The notes: generated from the letters alone by a model not told the origin. A DNA stretch of 64,000 nucleotides from Tetraselmis striata (GCA_006384855.1 VCJN01000548.1:62001-126000), one strand, 5' to 3'. Positions 33,111-45,879 are shown, numbered from the stretch's first letter. Translations and numbers: made by a program.

Positions 33111-33839
33111 TCGGTAGGAGGCACGTTTCATGTCATTCCGATTGTTGCGCTTTGACAGCCTGGAGCGTGCTAGCGTGGTGGCAGCCAATGCCGCACGGTC
33201 CGCGCGCTGACTGGCATCCACGGCATCATCCCGTCTTTTCCATGCTCACTGCCCAGCTTCTCCATGCACGCGGATCATGCATGGCATGCGTCACGCGCAA
33301 GGACACCTAGAGATGCCACACCTCTTCGGGGAGGCTGTGCAAGGAGCTGGGAGTCTACTCCGTTGAGTACTACAAACCCCGACGGCAGATTGGCTGGCTT
33401 CGACAATCATGTCATCCGGATGGAGTTTGACCTCCGCCGCATGTTGTCATCATGGGTGCCTACCAAGCGTCCCAGGGGCAGCTCCAACACGACCTATGGC
33501 CGCGTGGTTCAGAAGGCCCTGAAGATGCTTGGCATCGACAGCGTACGGCAGTCAGAAAACTGAAATTTGAAATTTGTTGCAACTTTGTTCCTATTTAGTT
33601 TTCCAAGATACATGAAATTTTTAAAATGGAATTTCTTTCAAGCTAAATAGGTCAGATGTCGTACGGCCCAACCGACATGGACCCGAATAGCGTCTGCTGC
33701 CCCCGTATGATGGCAGTCAATGGTGACCGATTGCATATTTAGCATGGAACCAAGCGCTGAAGCACGACAACTTCAATGCAAGCCAAAGAAGAGCAGACGC
33801 ATGCGGACACAACCCTGATGAAAATCTGCAGTTTCTATG

Positions 33840-33965
33840 TACAACGGATAATAGACTGTCTATTGGATAAATAGACTGTCCCAAAAATATAAATAGACTG
33901 CATATAAATAAAATAGACATATCCTGCGATATAAATAGACTGTCCCAAAAAATCTATTATAGTCT
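33840..33965. repeat. short dispersed units AAATAGACTG(TCCCAAAAA)
   Basis: ATAAATAGACTG occurs about four times within 125 bases, twice followed by TCCCAAAAA. It lies in AT-rich non-coding DNA. Confidence 0.8.
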
Positions 33966-34148
33966 CAACCACCAGGGCAACAGCCAGGCACCCAAATCGA
34001 CAGGATGATGGCCTTCAGTCATCCCGGGCCTCAGCGCCGGACGCGTCAAACCATACCATATCCCCATCCATCACATAGCAAATGAATCATCACCCCATTT
34101 CTACGAGAATAGGACTGTGTAATGGATAAGTTTTCTCGTATAAATAGG

Positions 34149-34204
34149 ATGACTGACTGGCTGACTGACTGGCTGGCTGGCTGGCTGACTGACTGACTGA
34201 CTGC
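34149..34204. repeat. (GACT/GGCT)n tetranucleotide repeat
   Basis: About 14 tandem units alternating GACT and GGCT. Confidence 0.95.
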
Positions 34205-36989
34205 GAAGAGAGAGAAATATATTTATCTGGATAATAGATCAGAAGGCAAAGTGAATAATCAACGAATACTGTCACTCGTTGACGCAAGACAATAATTGAT
34301 TATTGTTAATTCGATATCAGTAGCAAACCCAGTAACTGTTAATACGGTAGCAGTATTAATTAGTAGTAAGTTAAATCATAAATGTGATAATACTTCATTG
34401 TCGCTGATATGATGATACAATAATAATCCATCTTCACACCGGTATTACAGCAGGACACAAAAGTTCGCATGTTGTTATGGGTGTGATTTCGCTTGGGGCG
34501 CTTCTTCTAGTTGATCAACCCTCGCAAAAGTTATGCCGTTGCGGTCATTGCGGGGAAACTCGTGAAATAAGGGCGTGCACATGATGTGCTCGGGTCAATG
34601 GGACGGTGTGCGGTGCGCGTGCGGCACCTGTCGTGTGGCAATATCAGTGTGCGGGTTTTGAACCGGTAAAAACCCTAAACTACCGGGGTTGTGGCGGGTT
34701 TGAGCGCCCGGCACGCGCCGGTATATTTAAACACAAAGAACCGTATTTCTCCCATGGCTGGCGAGATACACATGTGTTAGCCACCTATCTACCATTTGCC
34801 GCCCGGCGCATGTGATGGTTTATCGTCTATAGTCACTTGACTAGCGGGCTACATGCGACTTTCGCGAATTGGCCGTTCGCCATGCAAAGAGCAGCAATCT
34901 TGCAATTACGCGGAAATCACTACATTTCGCCGTTTTATCAGAATTTATATATGTGAAAAACGCGATCGAACACCCATGACAAGAGCTTCATGATGTCTCA
35001 ACATCGCACCATTCTGAAAAAAAAACGGCGAAATTCGATAGCCTCTCAAAGATACCCCGTTTCTCTGGTATGCCTAGCAACCAATTCATTGTGCATGGAA
35101 CCGCTGGATGGGGCCAATCATGTAATGTGCCACTCCGCGCAAGCTCCCAGGCGCGAGGACCTTGTAGATGGCCGGATGTCCATCCAGGTCGCATGGAGTC
35201 GACCCCGTCGTGATTTCGGCTTCTCCCTCTTCATCATGGGTGTCATGTGATGCAGCATGCGCGCGGATATGTGCGCTAGCCGTGAAACTGTTATTACTGG
35301 GGGCGAGCCCGCGCTTAGCCCACGGTGCGGGTGGTATACGCATGCTCCCGGGGGACCGAAAGCGCATTATGTGTTCTTGCTACTTCAACCCAGCGAGGCG
35401 CAGCCAGTGGCGCTTTATCTTGCAGCTTGGAACATTGTGGGAGTGAGAATTGTGGAGAATTGTGTGCGGTGCCGGCACACTATCGCAGGTCGAAATGCTC
35501 ATGCATCGGAACATCACTGCCTGATTGGGCTCAAAGTCATTCGCAATTTAGAAGTGCGATAACCGGACTTCGAAACGGCTGCCTCCTTGGCGTAGGAGGG
35601 CCACATGCACTAAAACGCGAGGCTCCATGGCCACGTAGCCCCATGGCTTGGGGACCCAGGCGAGAATACGCGCGGATGATTTAATGTGTATATTAAGATT
35701 TATGTGGAGTGCTGTAGTATCGACCACTGCTTGTCCGCCACACACACATATGCATAGTCGTCATCACACATGTATATGTATATTTTAAATGTTTCCATAT
35801 GTATGTATCCCACATGTAGTCAGCATCATCGTCGCGCGCTTCGTCATCATATGCGATATTATGAAGTCCCATAGCATGTCGAGACCAGTGTACTTTGCGA
35901 TCCTTGTTCCCGCCCTCCGGCGGTCCCTTTTGTAATCGGGGCTTACCCCTTTCGGCATGCCCTCTGGCCGTTACTTTCCGGTCCATGTGCTGCTGCCCGA
36001 AAACTGTGTACTAAAATACTGCAACCTCTGCAGCTCACGGCTAATTGTATTAACTCCGGGTAGGGCGCCCTCCGCAGTCCGTTGACAAGGTATGTGCAGG
36101 TATTTCTCCAAATATCTGCTGAGTGAGCCAACGTCTGAATGCACCCGTGCAATCCATTTTTGCCGAACCCGGAAATTTCCGTAATTCCCCCAAAATATGA
36201 TTTGTCGGATAATTCAGGATAGATGCCATGATTTAACCCCGTCTAAATGATCTGAATCCCCGAAACCTGATCTTGGGTGTATTTTCCTGTGGCGCCCCGC
36301 TCAGTCTGATAAGTCCCGAATGCATTCTCATCCGTATCTGGTGGTGCCTGCCCACGAAGTTCCCGTCTTTGTCCTCGTGGGGCGGGTGTGTGTGTGTGGG
36401 GGGGGGGGGGGGGGGGGGGTCCCCATTTATTTTAAATGCCGAACTTGATCTGCTTTTTGTCTCCCGACTTGCTTGGGGTGATGTGATACTCTTCCTAGTG
36501 TCATCATACCCTGTCCTCAACTTCTGCCTGTCGCCCGCCTAGGCCACTGCCACAGCCCCTAGGGCGTGATGCAGTTATCTGACATAATTACTGCTGCTGA
36601 TGACTTTGCTAAAATACACATTTATCTTTCCAGTCATGCCCCAATTTAGGCTATTTAGCCCTTTTGGGGTGTTTTGGCATTGATGTTGTTTGCAACAATC
36701 TTGTCTATATTCCCATCGCCGGCCTTGCCTTGTGACTGGACTTGCCGGATTATATATAGGCGGTAGAAACGTTGCATTTTTGTTATGCAAGCTCGATGAG
36801 ACTCGATGCCATTGCTGTTGTCTTATCCTCGCCTTTCAGGGCGATCACGACTGGGCGCAGTCCCTGCGATCGGTGCAGCGCAGCTCCTTTGCATTGCAAG
36901 AGGCATGTGACCACCCGGCGCCGTCGCGGAATTCTGACAGAAATTGAGCCCTGGGTAGGCACTGTGCCTCCGCCGTTTGCCATTACCCC

Positions 36990-38842
36990 GGAGATCTGTA
37001 CCGAGTGGGATGAACAAGCATTTTTTTTGCTGAATATCGGCATCGCCATCATCATGGGCGCAAGGCGATGCGTGACGGCAGCAGACCTGCGTTCCCAAGG
37101 TAGTAGCAGCATTCGTTATCGCGATTAACGACCGCCATGCGTGTGAGGTGGGAGTGCCCAGACACGCCAACCCCGTGTATGCTGCAAGCGTCGTCGAATG
37201 TTTGAGCGGATACAAGCGTGACCTGGTTGAGCTACTGGGCTGCGTCAATGGAGGGTGGAGCCGTGCCTTTGGACTACGCAACCTTGGTGGAGCTCGTCCA
37301 ATTCATGGACAACCTAATTTCGCGGGCCACCACGGATGTGGTGATCATGGCCGATGTGCCTCGCATGTTTGCATTGTCTTATACTTGTGGGGGGCCGCCG
37401 CCCGCGGCTTTGAGGCTGTCACCATGGAATCGACATGGTTTCTGATGCGCGGCGCGGATCTGCTGTCCGCCTGCGAAGCTGATTGTTGTTGGTTGCCTGA
37501 CCGCGGATGATCGTGTTTTGTTTTATTTTGCGGAGCCCCGCTACGGCACCAAGAGAAACTTACCGGCTCCCAGCGGTGTGGAGTTGAAACAGTAGTAACT
37601 CACTGCCGCCCGGTAGTGAGCCGCTTTGCTCGCTCCGTTGGTTGGGCCGATATGCTGCTGCCATGGCTTACGGCGGATAGCCGTTGATAGATTTGGATTT
37701 CATCCCCCAAAGGTTGGCCGTCCTGCCGGATTCCAGGCGCAAGGCATGAGCATTGCCGCCATAAACTTGCGTATTAAAGGGCACTTGCGAGCCGCCGCGC
37801 TGAATAAAGGTCACACTTTGCATGGTGTGAAGCGCGACCGTTTGGAGCGTGATGTTGTTGCGGGAGGTGAGGGCGTTACGCATGCCTCCCGTGGGCGCCA
37901 TCGCCATGTGAGAACTACGTTGGGTTATGTGCACCCTGCCCGCCATCGGGACCGGCTGCAGATGGACCTGGGCTCAAGAGATAATGAGGTCAATTTTTAA
38001 GCCGTAGTTTCTCGACCCCTTTGAGTCGCTATATCTCACCACTGTTGATGGGTGCGCAAGCGCGATGTCCGACTGTCATGCCAGAGCTGCCGACAAGTTC
38101 TGTCTCCTGCATTGCTGTGCCTTTCTCCAGGGAGGGACTGTTTCGGCTGCTGACGGTGCGGAATGGCGTCATGGTGGGCGCTGCGCAGCGGGCGCTGACG
38201 AGGAGGGAGGCGATGGAGGCAGCAGCGGCGGCTCGTACTTTGAGACGGATGACATTCTGTAGGAGGTTTCGGAGCTGCACATCCAGCTGCTGGCCTCCCG
38301 GTGAGAGCGTGAAAATAATCAAACCGGTGTAAAAACGGTGTGTAAGCACCCACCACAAGAGAGAAGGCCTCTGTGGGCTAGCGACTACGTGCTTTTATAA
38401 ATGAAGAGACGGCTCGGCATGGGGGCAGGTCCAACTGCGCATGCCCCTCACTGAGCCAACATCAGCCAGGGACAGCCATGTTGAGATCACAACCTCGAAA
38501 TTTTGCTTCTAGTCGCTACTCGTTCGAATATTATACCGATCCCGGAACTTCATTCAGTGTATGCTTGTTGAGCAAAATGATCGCCTTGAGTGAATACGTT
38601 GCGTGCTATAGATATACGGAGCATTGCAGGTGTGTCTCTCGATATCGGCAGGATACGGTATGTCATATGTGACAAGTGCCACTCGGCACCAGCATGCGCC
38701 TTGTGATGGATCATACACAGGGAGAAGGACGAGCGGCGCGTACCGGCATTCCAGATGTCCCAGCCAGCGGCATCAGAGACATGATAACCGGCGTGAATCC
38801 CTCGTCCGGTCTCGCGCACCACACGTAGGCAGGTTGTAAAGA
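36990..38842. other. unrecognised ORFs; possible broken exon near 38160-38310
   Basis: The plus-strand frame 37218-37445 contains DYATLVELVQFMDNLISRAT and is the most protein-like piece, but its family is unknown. Around 38160-38310, frames read GVMVGAAQRALTRREAMEAA and, after a TAG, EVSELHIQLLAS followed by a donor-like GGTGAG. This looks like a decayed exon of an unidentified helical protein. Neither can be assigned a function. Confidence 0.3.
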
Positions 38843-38847
38843 TTACA
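38843..38847 (-). terminator. TGTAA poly(A) signal of the CAX gene
   Basis: A minus-strand TGTAA lies about 232 bases past the stop codon at 39079. Confidence 0.5.
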
Positions 38848-39078
38848 CGGCACGCATTTGCATGGCGCCCGCCACGCAAGCATAGCCACCGTATGAACAA
38901 AACCAGGAATGGTTAAATGTTATTGAGCGCTGCCTGCCTGGCAGCACTGCCCGGCCTTCGAGGCCAGGTGTTTCTACTAGCGGAAGCCAGCAGCAGCGTC
39001 ATGGCGTGGATTGCTTGCTGGGGCAACTGCTGTTTAGGCGGGCGAATCCGCCCTCCCTCATACAGCATAGCGCTGAGG

Positions 39079-41091
39079 TCACGGGTGTGCGCCCAGCGCC
39101 GCGGGCGCCTGGGGCTGCTTCATCGCCACGGGGGACGCGCCGCCCTGGAGGTCCATGTCCGAGTGCCAGTAGAAGGCGCCGGCGAGGGCAAGGTACGACA
39201 GGATGAGGGTGAGGCCCTTGAGCCAGTTGCTGCTGCCGTCCTGCAGGAACAGGACGACGATGATGACGGACACAAACAGCACGGCGGTCTCGAACACGTG
39301 CATGTTGAGGTCCATGGGGATGTCTATCGCCCAGCCGAGCACCACGCAGAAGGGGATGACCAGGATGGTGATCTGCGCGGCCGAGCCGACAGCCACGCCC
39401 AGCGCGATGTTCATCTTGTTCTTCATCGCGAACATGACGGCGGCGGCGTGCTCCGCGGCATTGCCCACGATGGGCAGCAGGATGGTGGACACAAAGGGCA
39501 GCGGCACGCCCCAGCTGTTGGCCGCTCCTGGGAGGGGGGGGGGGGGGGGGGGGGGTAAGCAGGCTCTCTCAGCACGCATTTGGGGAAAGCATGCACAGCT
39601 TGCATCCCTCGCCTGTGGCTGCCGCAGTAAACACCGCCGTTCCGGTGTTTGTTTGTCGTGGCCTAGATGCAAATCAGCCCGCTGGGTTGCGCAGGCGACG
39701 GGGCTGCGCACCCTCGATGGTGTCGACCAGGTAGTCCGACAGCATGGACACCAGAATGGTGAAGAGGCCCAGCCAAAAAATGCTGCCCCAGAAGCCCAAC
39801 ACGGGCTCCTCCTGGAGCCCAAACCAGCAGCGATGCACGAGAGTCGGCTATGCTGTGAGGCAGGCACAAGGGGCGGGGTGGTGGCAATGCTCCAGGGAGG
39901 GGCTACACACCTCGTCGTCGTCTTCGCCTGCATCCTCCTCCTCGTCAAAGAGGTGCTTGTGCGTGTAGAGCTGGAACGCGAGGTAGGCGCCGTAGATGAG
40001 GAGCATGATGACGCTGATGAAGCGGCTCAGGCTGACGTCGTCGTCGGTGCCGTGCAGCTCGGTGTGCGTGGCGTGCAGCAGGTTGGGCAGCATGAGGCCG
40101 AGCACGCCCAGGAGCAGCAGGCCGGAGGAGGCAAAGACGCCCTCCTTGTGGAACGTCTGCGACGAGTATTTGATGCCGCCAAAGAAGAAGGCGCAGCCCA
40201 GCACCAGCAGCATGTTGCTCAGGATGCTACCCAGCAGCGACAACTGCACCACGCGCAGCAAGCCCTGCAAGCGGATGGCGTCTGCATGTCAGTCCAGACT
40301 CCTCCCCCCCTTCAGATTGCTGCCGCGCTCTCCTGCCGCGAGACAGGTTAGTGGCGGCCGCACCTCCTGGAGCGCGTACACCGCAACGATCATCTCGGTG
40401 ATATTGCCAAACGTGGCGTTTAGCAGGCCGCCGATGGTGGCGTTGGTGTACATCGCCATCTGCTCCGTGCAGAAGCCGAGGCGCTCCGCCAGCGGGCAGA
40501 GCGCCGCGAGCGCGAAGGTGAAAGTCCAGCTGTCGCCCCAGCCAGAGGAGCGAGAGATCATGGTGAGCAGGATGCAGGGCAGCAGCAGGTTGAGCTTGGT
40601 GCTGAGGATGACCTCCTGCGTGAGGGAAGGGGAAAGGTCAGTGAGTCAAGCCGGCGGTGGTGTGGCGGTGAGTGCAGGTGGGATGGTCTGAGAAGGCCCC
40701 CACTCCTCCGCCCGCATGGGGACTGGACACCTACGTTGATATGCATCTGGATATAGGGCCCCCATCCCTCCGCCGGCGCTGTCAGGTTGACCACATTGGC
40801 CGCCACCTTGGCGACAGGAAGGATCGCCGGCCGCGTTTTGGGCGGCGACTTCACCGAGTGGACGTTCCTGCTGGGCAGAGCGCGCAAGGGTGAGACGTCC
40901 GGCGAGGGGCGGGGTTAAGGGCTCGCCGCCCGTCACTACAGCGCGGCCAGGCAGCCTGCGACCACTCGCCTCCGGTCCCGCGCCGCGGCTCACCTGCCCT
41001 TCGGGCTGTCGTGGTCCTCCAGGAAGTTGAGCGTCTCCTCCGCCGTCACGGTGTGGTCGTGATCCGGCGCGCGCTTTCCCCGCTCGGCCAT
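39079..41091 (-). CDS. CAX: CAX-type cation/proton exchanger (vacuolar Ca2+/H+ antiporter), complete
   Basis: Six exons on the minus strand: 41091-40994, 40867-40735, 40615-40364, 40264-39911, 39811-39712 and 39527-39079. All are GT-AG and in phase, giving 461 residues, a normal CAX length. The family moves Ca2+ (or other divalent ions) into vacuoles or acidocalcisomes in exchange for protons. Seen: a hydrophilic N-terminus (about 1-80); the first selectivity repeat [19 protein letters not shown] (GNITE about 147-151); the second repeat [20 protein letters not shown] (GNAAEH about 334-339); about eleven hydrophobic helices; and the acidic loop [12 protein letters not shown] (about 268-279) that divides the two halves in this family. 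The cytoplasmic N-terminus may be autoinhibitory, as in plant CAX1 (family knowledge). No defect is seen. Confidence 0.95.
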
Positions 41092-42112
41092 CGTGCCTGC
41101 CACAGTGCACGACGCAGCTCGTCAGACGGACGGCATCCGAGTCCGGCCAGGAAGTCGGTGCGCACCCACCAGGCAAACTACATGGTAATCAGTCTGCAAG
41201 TCTGCTCGCCAGACGAAAGTGTGCCCCGCCTCTATTCGTTTTAATACCCGAGTGCTCCATAGAGGGCAGAGGGGGAAGCCCCACCGTCAGCCAGAGGAAA
41301 CACGCATTTCAGTGCGGGTCCCCGGGTGGAGACAACATAGGGCAGCAGGAAGCTGGACTAGGGTACTGTATATGGCTACGCAGGCCAGTCGGAGCGCCTC
41401 TTTGCGGGCCAGTAGCGGGACCTGATGACAAACTCGGCCGATAGGTTATATGTCTCGGCGAGGTCCAGGGCCAGAGGTTCGTAGAAGCTCGGCTAGGTTC
41501 CTAGTCAGGCAGCCCTCGCGTTGTGGCTAGCCTTCCCGGTGTGATTCCGCCGAAGCAATTCTGCCGTATCCATTGATACGTAGTGCAGTGAGGTTGGTGT
41601 GTCGGCGAGGGAGAAGGGGTGAGGGGATGGTAGACACTCAACCCTGACCCCAGCGGGCTCGTTGACCCGCGGCCGGCCGCTCGACGGCGCAGTCGCCCCG
41701 GGCCGCGGTTAAAGCCACCCGCGGCAACACCCCCTTCCGCCCGTCCCTTCCGCCCGCATAACCGCTGCATACCAAACTGTCACACCTGTGTGAGGACTTG
41801 CGTCGTCCAAGGCTAGGCGTGTACAGCGGCGGCTAGCGGAAGGGGGCCCCAGCGGAAGGTCAAAGACTGCCACCAAGTGCGGGCGGGGGCTACCTGTATG
41901 AGGTGAGAAGCGACTACACCATGCAGCCATCTGACGACCGCGTCGGGTTCGGCGGTCCCCCATACCACCTGCCGTTGCCGACCTCATACAGTATATTATT
42001 ATCACCAGGCCGGCGATGTTGACCGCGCTAGGGTATACGCATAACGGAACTCAGGACGATTATAGTTGCTACTACGGGTGTACATAAGGATTAATAGAAT
42101 CTCTATATTCTT
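41092..42112. other. intergenic, upstream of CAX
   Basis: Must contain the CAX promoter and 5' UTR. Open frames at 41501-42005 on the minus strand have no motif. No other gene is seen. Confidence 0.5.
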
Positions 42113-42370
42113 ATCTTGTTGTGGGGTTTCCTCCTTCCCTATCCGCTTTTCGTCCGGCTATACCGTGCTGCTAAGTGGTACGGGTTACTAGGCACCTGTC
42201 GTTGCGCCCTTATTTTTGGGTGCGGCACGAGTGTAATCCTTAGCTAGACAGTGCGGCTGGGGCGGCACGCGGCCCGTGGTATGAAATGACCCTATGATCC
42301 TTAAAAGCAGCCATAACAGCTGAGCCTGCCATCTTCCAGTTTCGCTGCGATACACGCAGCGATTAATTGT
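42113..42370 (+). repeat. direct repeat A1 of YR element copy 2
   Basis: Aligns with 45440-45635: TGTTGTGGGGTTTCCTCCTT / TGTTTATGGGGTTTCCTCCT, GTGGTACGGGTTACTAGGCA in both, and the block ending TGCGATACACGCAGC / TGCGTTACACGCAGC. A1 has about 50 extra bases in the middle (about 42235-42295). Confidence 0.85.
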
Positions 42371-42470
42371 CTCGCGATATGTTGCGACCAAGTTCACCCC
42401 AGGTTGTTCAAGACCACACCCGGCTCACCACCCGTGTGTGAAATTCTCATCCGTACGTCCGTGCGTCATC

Positions 42471-43448
42471 ATGCCAGATGGAGAGGATCCGGTCGATGAG
42501 TCGGCTACGGTCGAATCGCTACAAACAGACATGGAAGGCCTAGTCTACATTGATGCGCGAGCTTGCAACAGCTCTAGCTCAATTGACGGCTTGTGACCGT
42601 GTTGGTGATGGAGTCGGAGTACATGGCTATGGTTCCGGGCAGCACGTCGCGGGACAGCCGACATGCAACGGGGGAGCCGCAGAGCGCCCGCCCGACTTCT
42701 TGCTAGAGCTAGCCCAGAGCGGCCGTGTCGGACCAAAACCCGTGAGTGACGAGAACGACTACCTCGCGGTGCCAAAGTTACTATTGCAGCGGGCAGAGTC
42801 TGGTTACGAGGCCGTTCGACCGGTAAGCCGAGTGCCTGGACTCTTTCCCCTGAGTATACCGACCTAACGAACGAGTACCTCAAGCAGGATGACCGGCGCC
42901 TGCCGGTCGAGGACGAGTATCTTTGGATGTCGTGTTTCGGAGCCCATATGGCCGCTCTCTTATTCGTAGCTCTCGACGAGCTGCTACCTTACGTCCTTGC
43001 TGCTAATCAAGATTTCACTCCCTGCCTCGCGCGTGCTCGGAATCACGCCGAGGCCATCCACAAGGCGTTGCTTTGCTTTCGTCTATTAGCCTTCCTGCGG
43101 AGGCTTAACGAGGTCAAGCGTGTGCACGGTGACCAAGGTATTCTTGACGTACTTCGAGCGCAGCATTTTCAGCATGCCGCCGAACATCTTGGCTTTGCGA
43201 TTTTCGGGGACATGATGAAGGACTACGGGCGGCGCGTCTTCGAGGCGACGGTTGGTAGCAGCGCAAAAGCTACCGCTGCTGCTCGGGTGGCGGCGGCGGC
43301 TGCATGGCACGGGAGTGGACGTGGGCGTAGCGGCGGTCGCGGGCGTGGCCGCGAAGGTGAGCACGAGCTACGGTGTGGGACGCCTTTTGTCGGAGGTGCG
43401 GGCTCATTGCGAGGCCATCACCTTTCGGTGATGACCGCCGCACGGTGA
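42471..43448 (+). pseudogene. gag-like ORF of YR element copy 2 (frameshifted)
   Basis: Starts MPDGEDPVDESATVESLQTD at 42471, as in copy 1. It then shifts frame into LATALAQLTACDRV and LLELAQSGRVGPKPVSDEND, and again near 42860 into the longest piece, LWMSCFGAHMAALLFVALDE to VLRAQHFQHAAEHLGFAIFG. It ends in a basic glycine-rich tail (GRGRSGGRGRGREGE) expected to bind nucleic acid. The family is unknown. The conserved order in two copies shows that it belongs to the element. Confidence 0.55.
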
Positions 43449-44167
43449 ACCCTAGCAGCGCAACAGCGGGATGAACGCCTTTTGACCGGACCGGACCCTC
43501 CCACCTTACATACGTCATTTAGACACCAGACACCATTTAGCCACCAGACACCCCCCCTCCATCTTATACAGACTTCATTTAGACCCTCCTCGGTGCGGCG
43601 CTTCTTACAACTACAACCGAGTTGGGCTTAACCATCCGCACACCTGCACAGCGGCTCAACATCAATAATCCGCCTCCCGTACCATCTCATCGATGCGTCC
43701 GTCGGTTGCCACGCTGCGTGTTACAACTGGTTCGCAACGGCCAAGCTTCGTGCGTGTACGTTTCGCGCGTGACATACAGGCGCTACGAGCGCGACGAGCG
43801 CGCCGGGCGGCGCCCTTCTACCTGAACCTTGCCCCGCAAACCCGTACTGATGTTGTTGCAAACCCGTCCAACAATTACCGGCCAGCCGCCGGCGGAAATC
43901 TAACCGCCGCCGCCGAAATTGAAATTGAAATTGAAATTGATTACAACGTGCTAGTTTGCTGCTCTCCACCGCCCAGACTGAGTTGCTTTTAGGGCCTGCC
44001 ATCTCTAACCATAGTAGGGAACACATGTAGTGTGATTACGGCTCAAGCTTCCGGCCATCCTCTTTCGTTTCCAAGCCCCGCCGCCTCCTTCCATCACGTG
44101 ATCACTAGCTGTGTTACTTTCGGATAAATACGGGAAGTCGCCAGCCGCCGCCGAACATTTTGCTTAA

Positions 44168-45330
44168 ATGAACCGACCCCATGTTACTCCGTCGACCAAG
44201 CGCCATACATACGTAATTGACGAGCCCGAGGCTGTCGCCCCTTGAGCTGCTTCACTCCATTCTCGTATACAAGAGGCGTTCGGCTCAGACGAGCTAGGAC
44301 AGCGGACCCTCGACCTACTCTCCGGCTCCCTCACCGCGATGACGCTCAAGAGCTACTCCGGTAGGCTGCCTCAGTTCGCGGAGTTCTGCCACGACTCCGA
44401 AAACATCAACCCGCTGGAGGCGACCACTGTTATTGTCGTAGGTCCGGCGCGGTACGTCGCTTGGATTGGCGAGCGGGGTCACATTGGGGCTAAGTCGTTA
44501 TTACTGCTGCCCTACATGTCAGCAATGAACATGTTCTTCGAGCTATACAACCTCGACATGATCGCCAAGGACAGGATGCACTTACCGTCGCTCGTCGTGG
44601 CCTGATGCAAATAAGGCAACGCCGCCAAGAGGCTGCCCCATTGCGAGTCCCTTTGCCTGCTAATGTCGCGTACATCTTCGTGTCCCCTCCCCGGGTACTA
44701 GCACGACTTCCGAGCCCTCATGGCCTCGGTTGTCAACTTCATGTTCTTTGCCATGGGAATTACTGGCGTGTCTTGCCCAGTGCGGGACGTGCATGTCGAC
44801 GACTACAACATTACCTTGCATGTGTACCGCGAGAAGGGACGCGCCGGGCGGCGAAGACCCGACGACCTGCGTGTGCTACTCGTTCCCGTGTCGGAGCACC
44901 CCCGCGCCGCTCGATCGTCTCCTGCACCACTTCATTGACAACATACGATATGCCCCCATAGTCCCTGCTGCCTTGGCCTCGACCAAAGTATGGGCGGTCA
45001 CCCCGCGGGAGCGGTCCAAATCTCGGACTGCCGCTATAGTATCGGACTGGCTATGTACGGCCGTTCGTCTTGTCGGTGCTGCCTCCCCCGTCGGCACTTT
45101 CCGGAGCTCACACAGCCTTCGCAAGGGAGCAGCATCTGCCGCTAACGCCATCGGAGCTCCGCTGCCTCACATCCGCTACCAAGGCGGCTCGACCACCAAC
45201 TCCGACGTCGTTCCGGACTACACCGACCCCAACAAAGGCCAACACCCTTCCTTCGCCTGGCGCGTGGTTCTTCTTCGGTCACATCGCGCCCCTCCACCAC
45301 TTCCAAGTCCAACAAGACTTAGCAGCGGTG
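44168..45330 (+). pseudogene. tyrosine recombinase of YR element copy 2 (nearly intact active-site motifs)
   Basis: Begins MNRPHVTPSTKRHTYVIDEP. An in-frame TGA replaces a tryptophan seen in copy 1. It continues TAMTLKSYSGRLPQFAEFCH and ARYVAWIGERGHIGAKSL. The catalytic half (44720-45330) has VRDVHVDDYNITLHVYREKG, WAVTPRERSKSRTAAIVSDW and the intact H-x-x-R box HSLRKGAASAANAIG (H 45111-45113, R 45120-45122). A small frameshift follows at 45180-45190, then the tyrosine box SDVVPDYTDPNKG. DNA strand transfer by this fold would integrate the element without target duplication (family knowledge). Frame breaks make this copy inactive. Confidence 0.75.
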
Positions 45331-45439
45331 GCATGCCCGGTGTCCCCTTCGTGACTTGGCGCTACCCCTTCTCCGTCAATCTACCGCTCTCTCCGCGTTC
45401 GCTCATCACTGGCAAAACCAGACTCGACTTTGAAATGGT

Positions 45440-45635
45440 CTAAACTTGTTTATGGGGTTTCCTCCTTTCCCTAACCGCATTACCGGCTGCCGTGCTTTCA
45501 AGTGGTACGGGTTACTAGGCACCTGTCGTTGCGCCTTTTTTTGGGTGCAACACGAGTAGACGTAGAATAAAGCAGCCATAACAGCCGAGCCTGTCATCTT
45601 GCAGTTTCGATGCGTTACACGCAGCGCCCCCTTGA
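45440..45635 (+). repeat. direct repeat A2 of YR element copy 2
   Basis: Second copy of A1, immediately downstream of the recombinase region. Short related boxes flank it at 45412-45437 and 45708-45733 (B1, B2). Confidence 0.85.
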
Positions 45636-45879
45636 CTCCGTTTTCCCTCCACGCTTTCACTTGAACATCCTGTCAATTTCGGCTCTTGTCCGTGTAAAAC
45701 AGCCTGCGCGAAACCAGGCTCAACTTTGAAACGAGGCATTTCAAGGGATGGAGGGGGCGCAGGCACACTGCCGAGAAGGTGCTTTGGCATCATTACAAGC
45801 TTTTGGGAGGGGTCGGAAAGCCGAAGCGGCAGACCCGCGAAAATAATCCTCGGGCATGTATGGAAATTTTTACAACATT

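Larger units (their letters stand above)
33111..36989. other. gene-poor stretch with simple repeats
   Basis: The plus-strand frame 33264-33563 (…RRMLSSWVPTKRPRGSSN…) and the minus-strand frame 35367-35086 (…GHPAIYKVLAPGSLRGVAHY…) look locally protein-like but match nothing I know. The sequence from 33560 to 34480 is AT-rich. A 22-base G run lies at 36398-36419. Confidence 0.4.
42113..45740 (+). mobile_element. tyrosine-recombinase element copy 2, with split direct repeats
   Basis: Order on the plus strand: repeat A1 (about 42113-42370), gag-like region (42471-43448), tyrosine recombinase (44168-45330), short repeat B1 (about 45412-45437), repeat A2 (about 45440-45635) and short repeat B2 (about 45708-45733). 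A1 and A2 share CGGGTTACTAGGCACCTGTC, then GTTGCGCC and GCAGCCATAACAGC. B1 and B2 share AACCAG, CTC and ACTTTGAAA in matching order. The A1-ORFs-B1-A2-B2 layout is the hallmark of PAT/Kangaroo-type DIRS elements (family knowledge). I see no reverse transcriptase or RNase H, so this copy is non-autonomous or internally deleted, or the class differs. Confidence 0.7.

Noticed and set aside
39203-40351. 382-codon plus-strand frame opposite the CAX gene
   Set aside because: It is the complement of CAX exons and introns; the minus strand encodes a complete exchanger.
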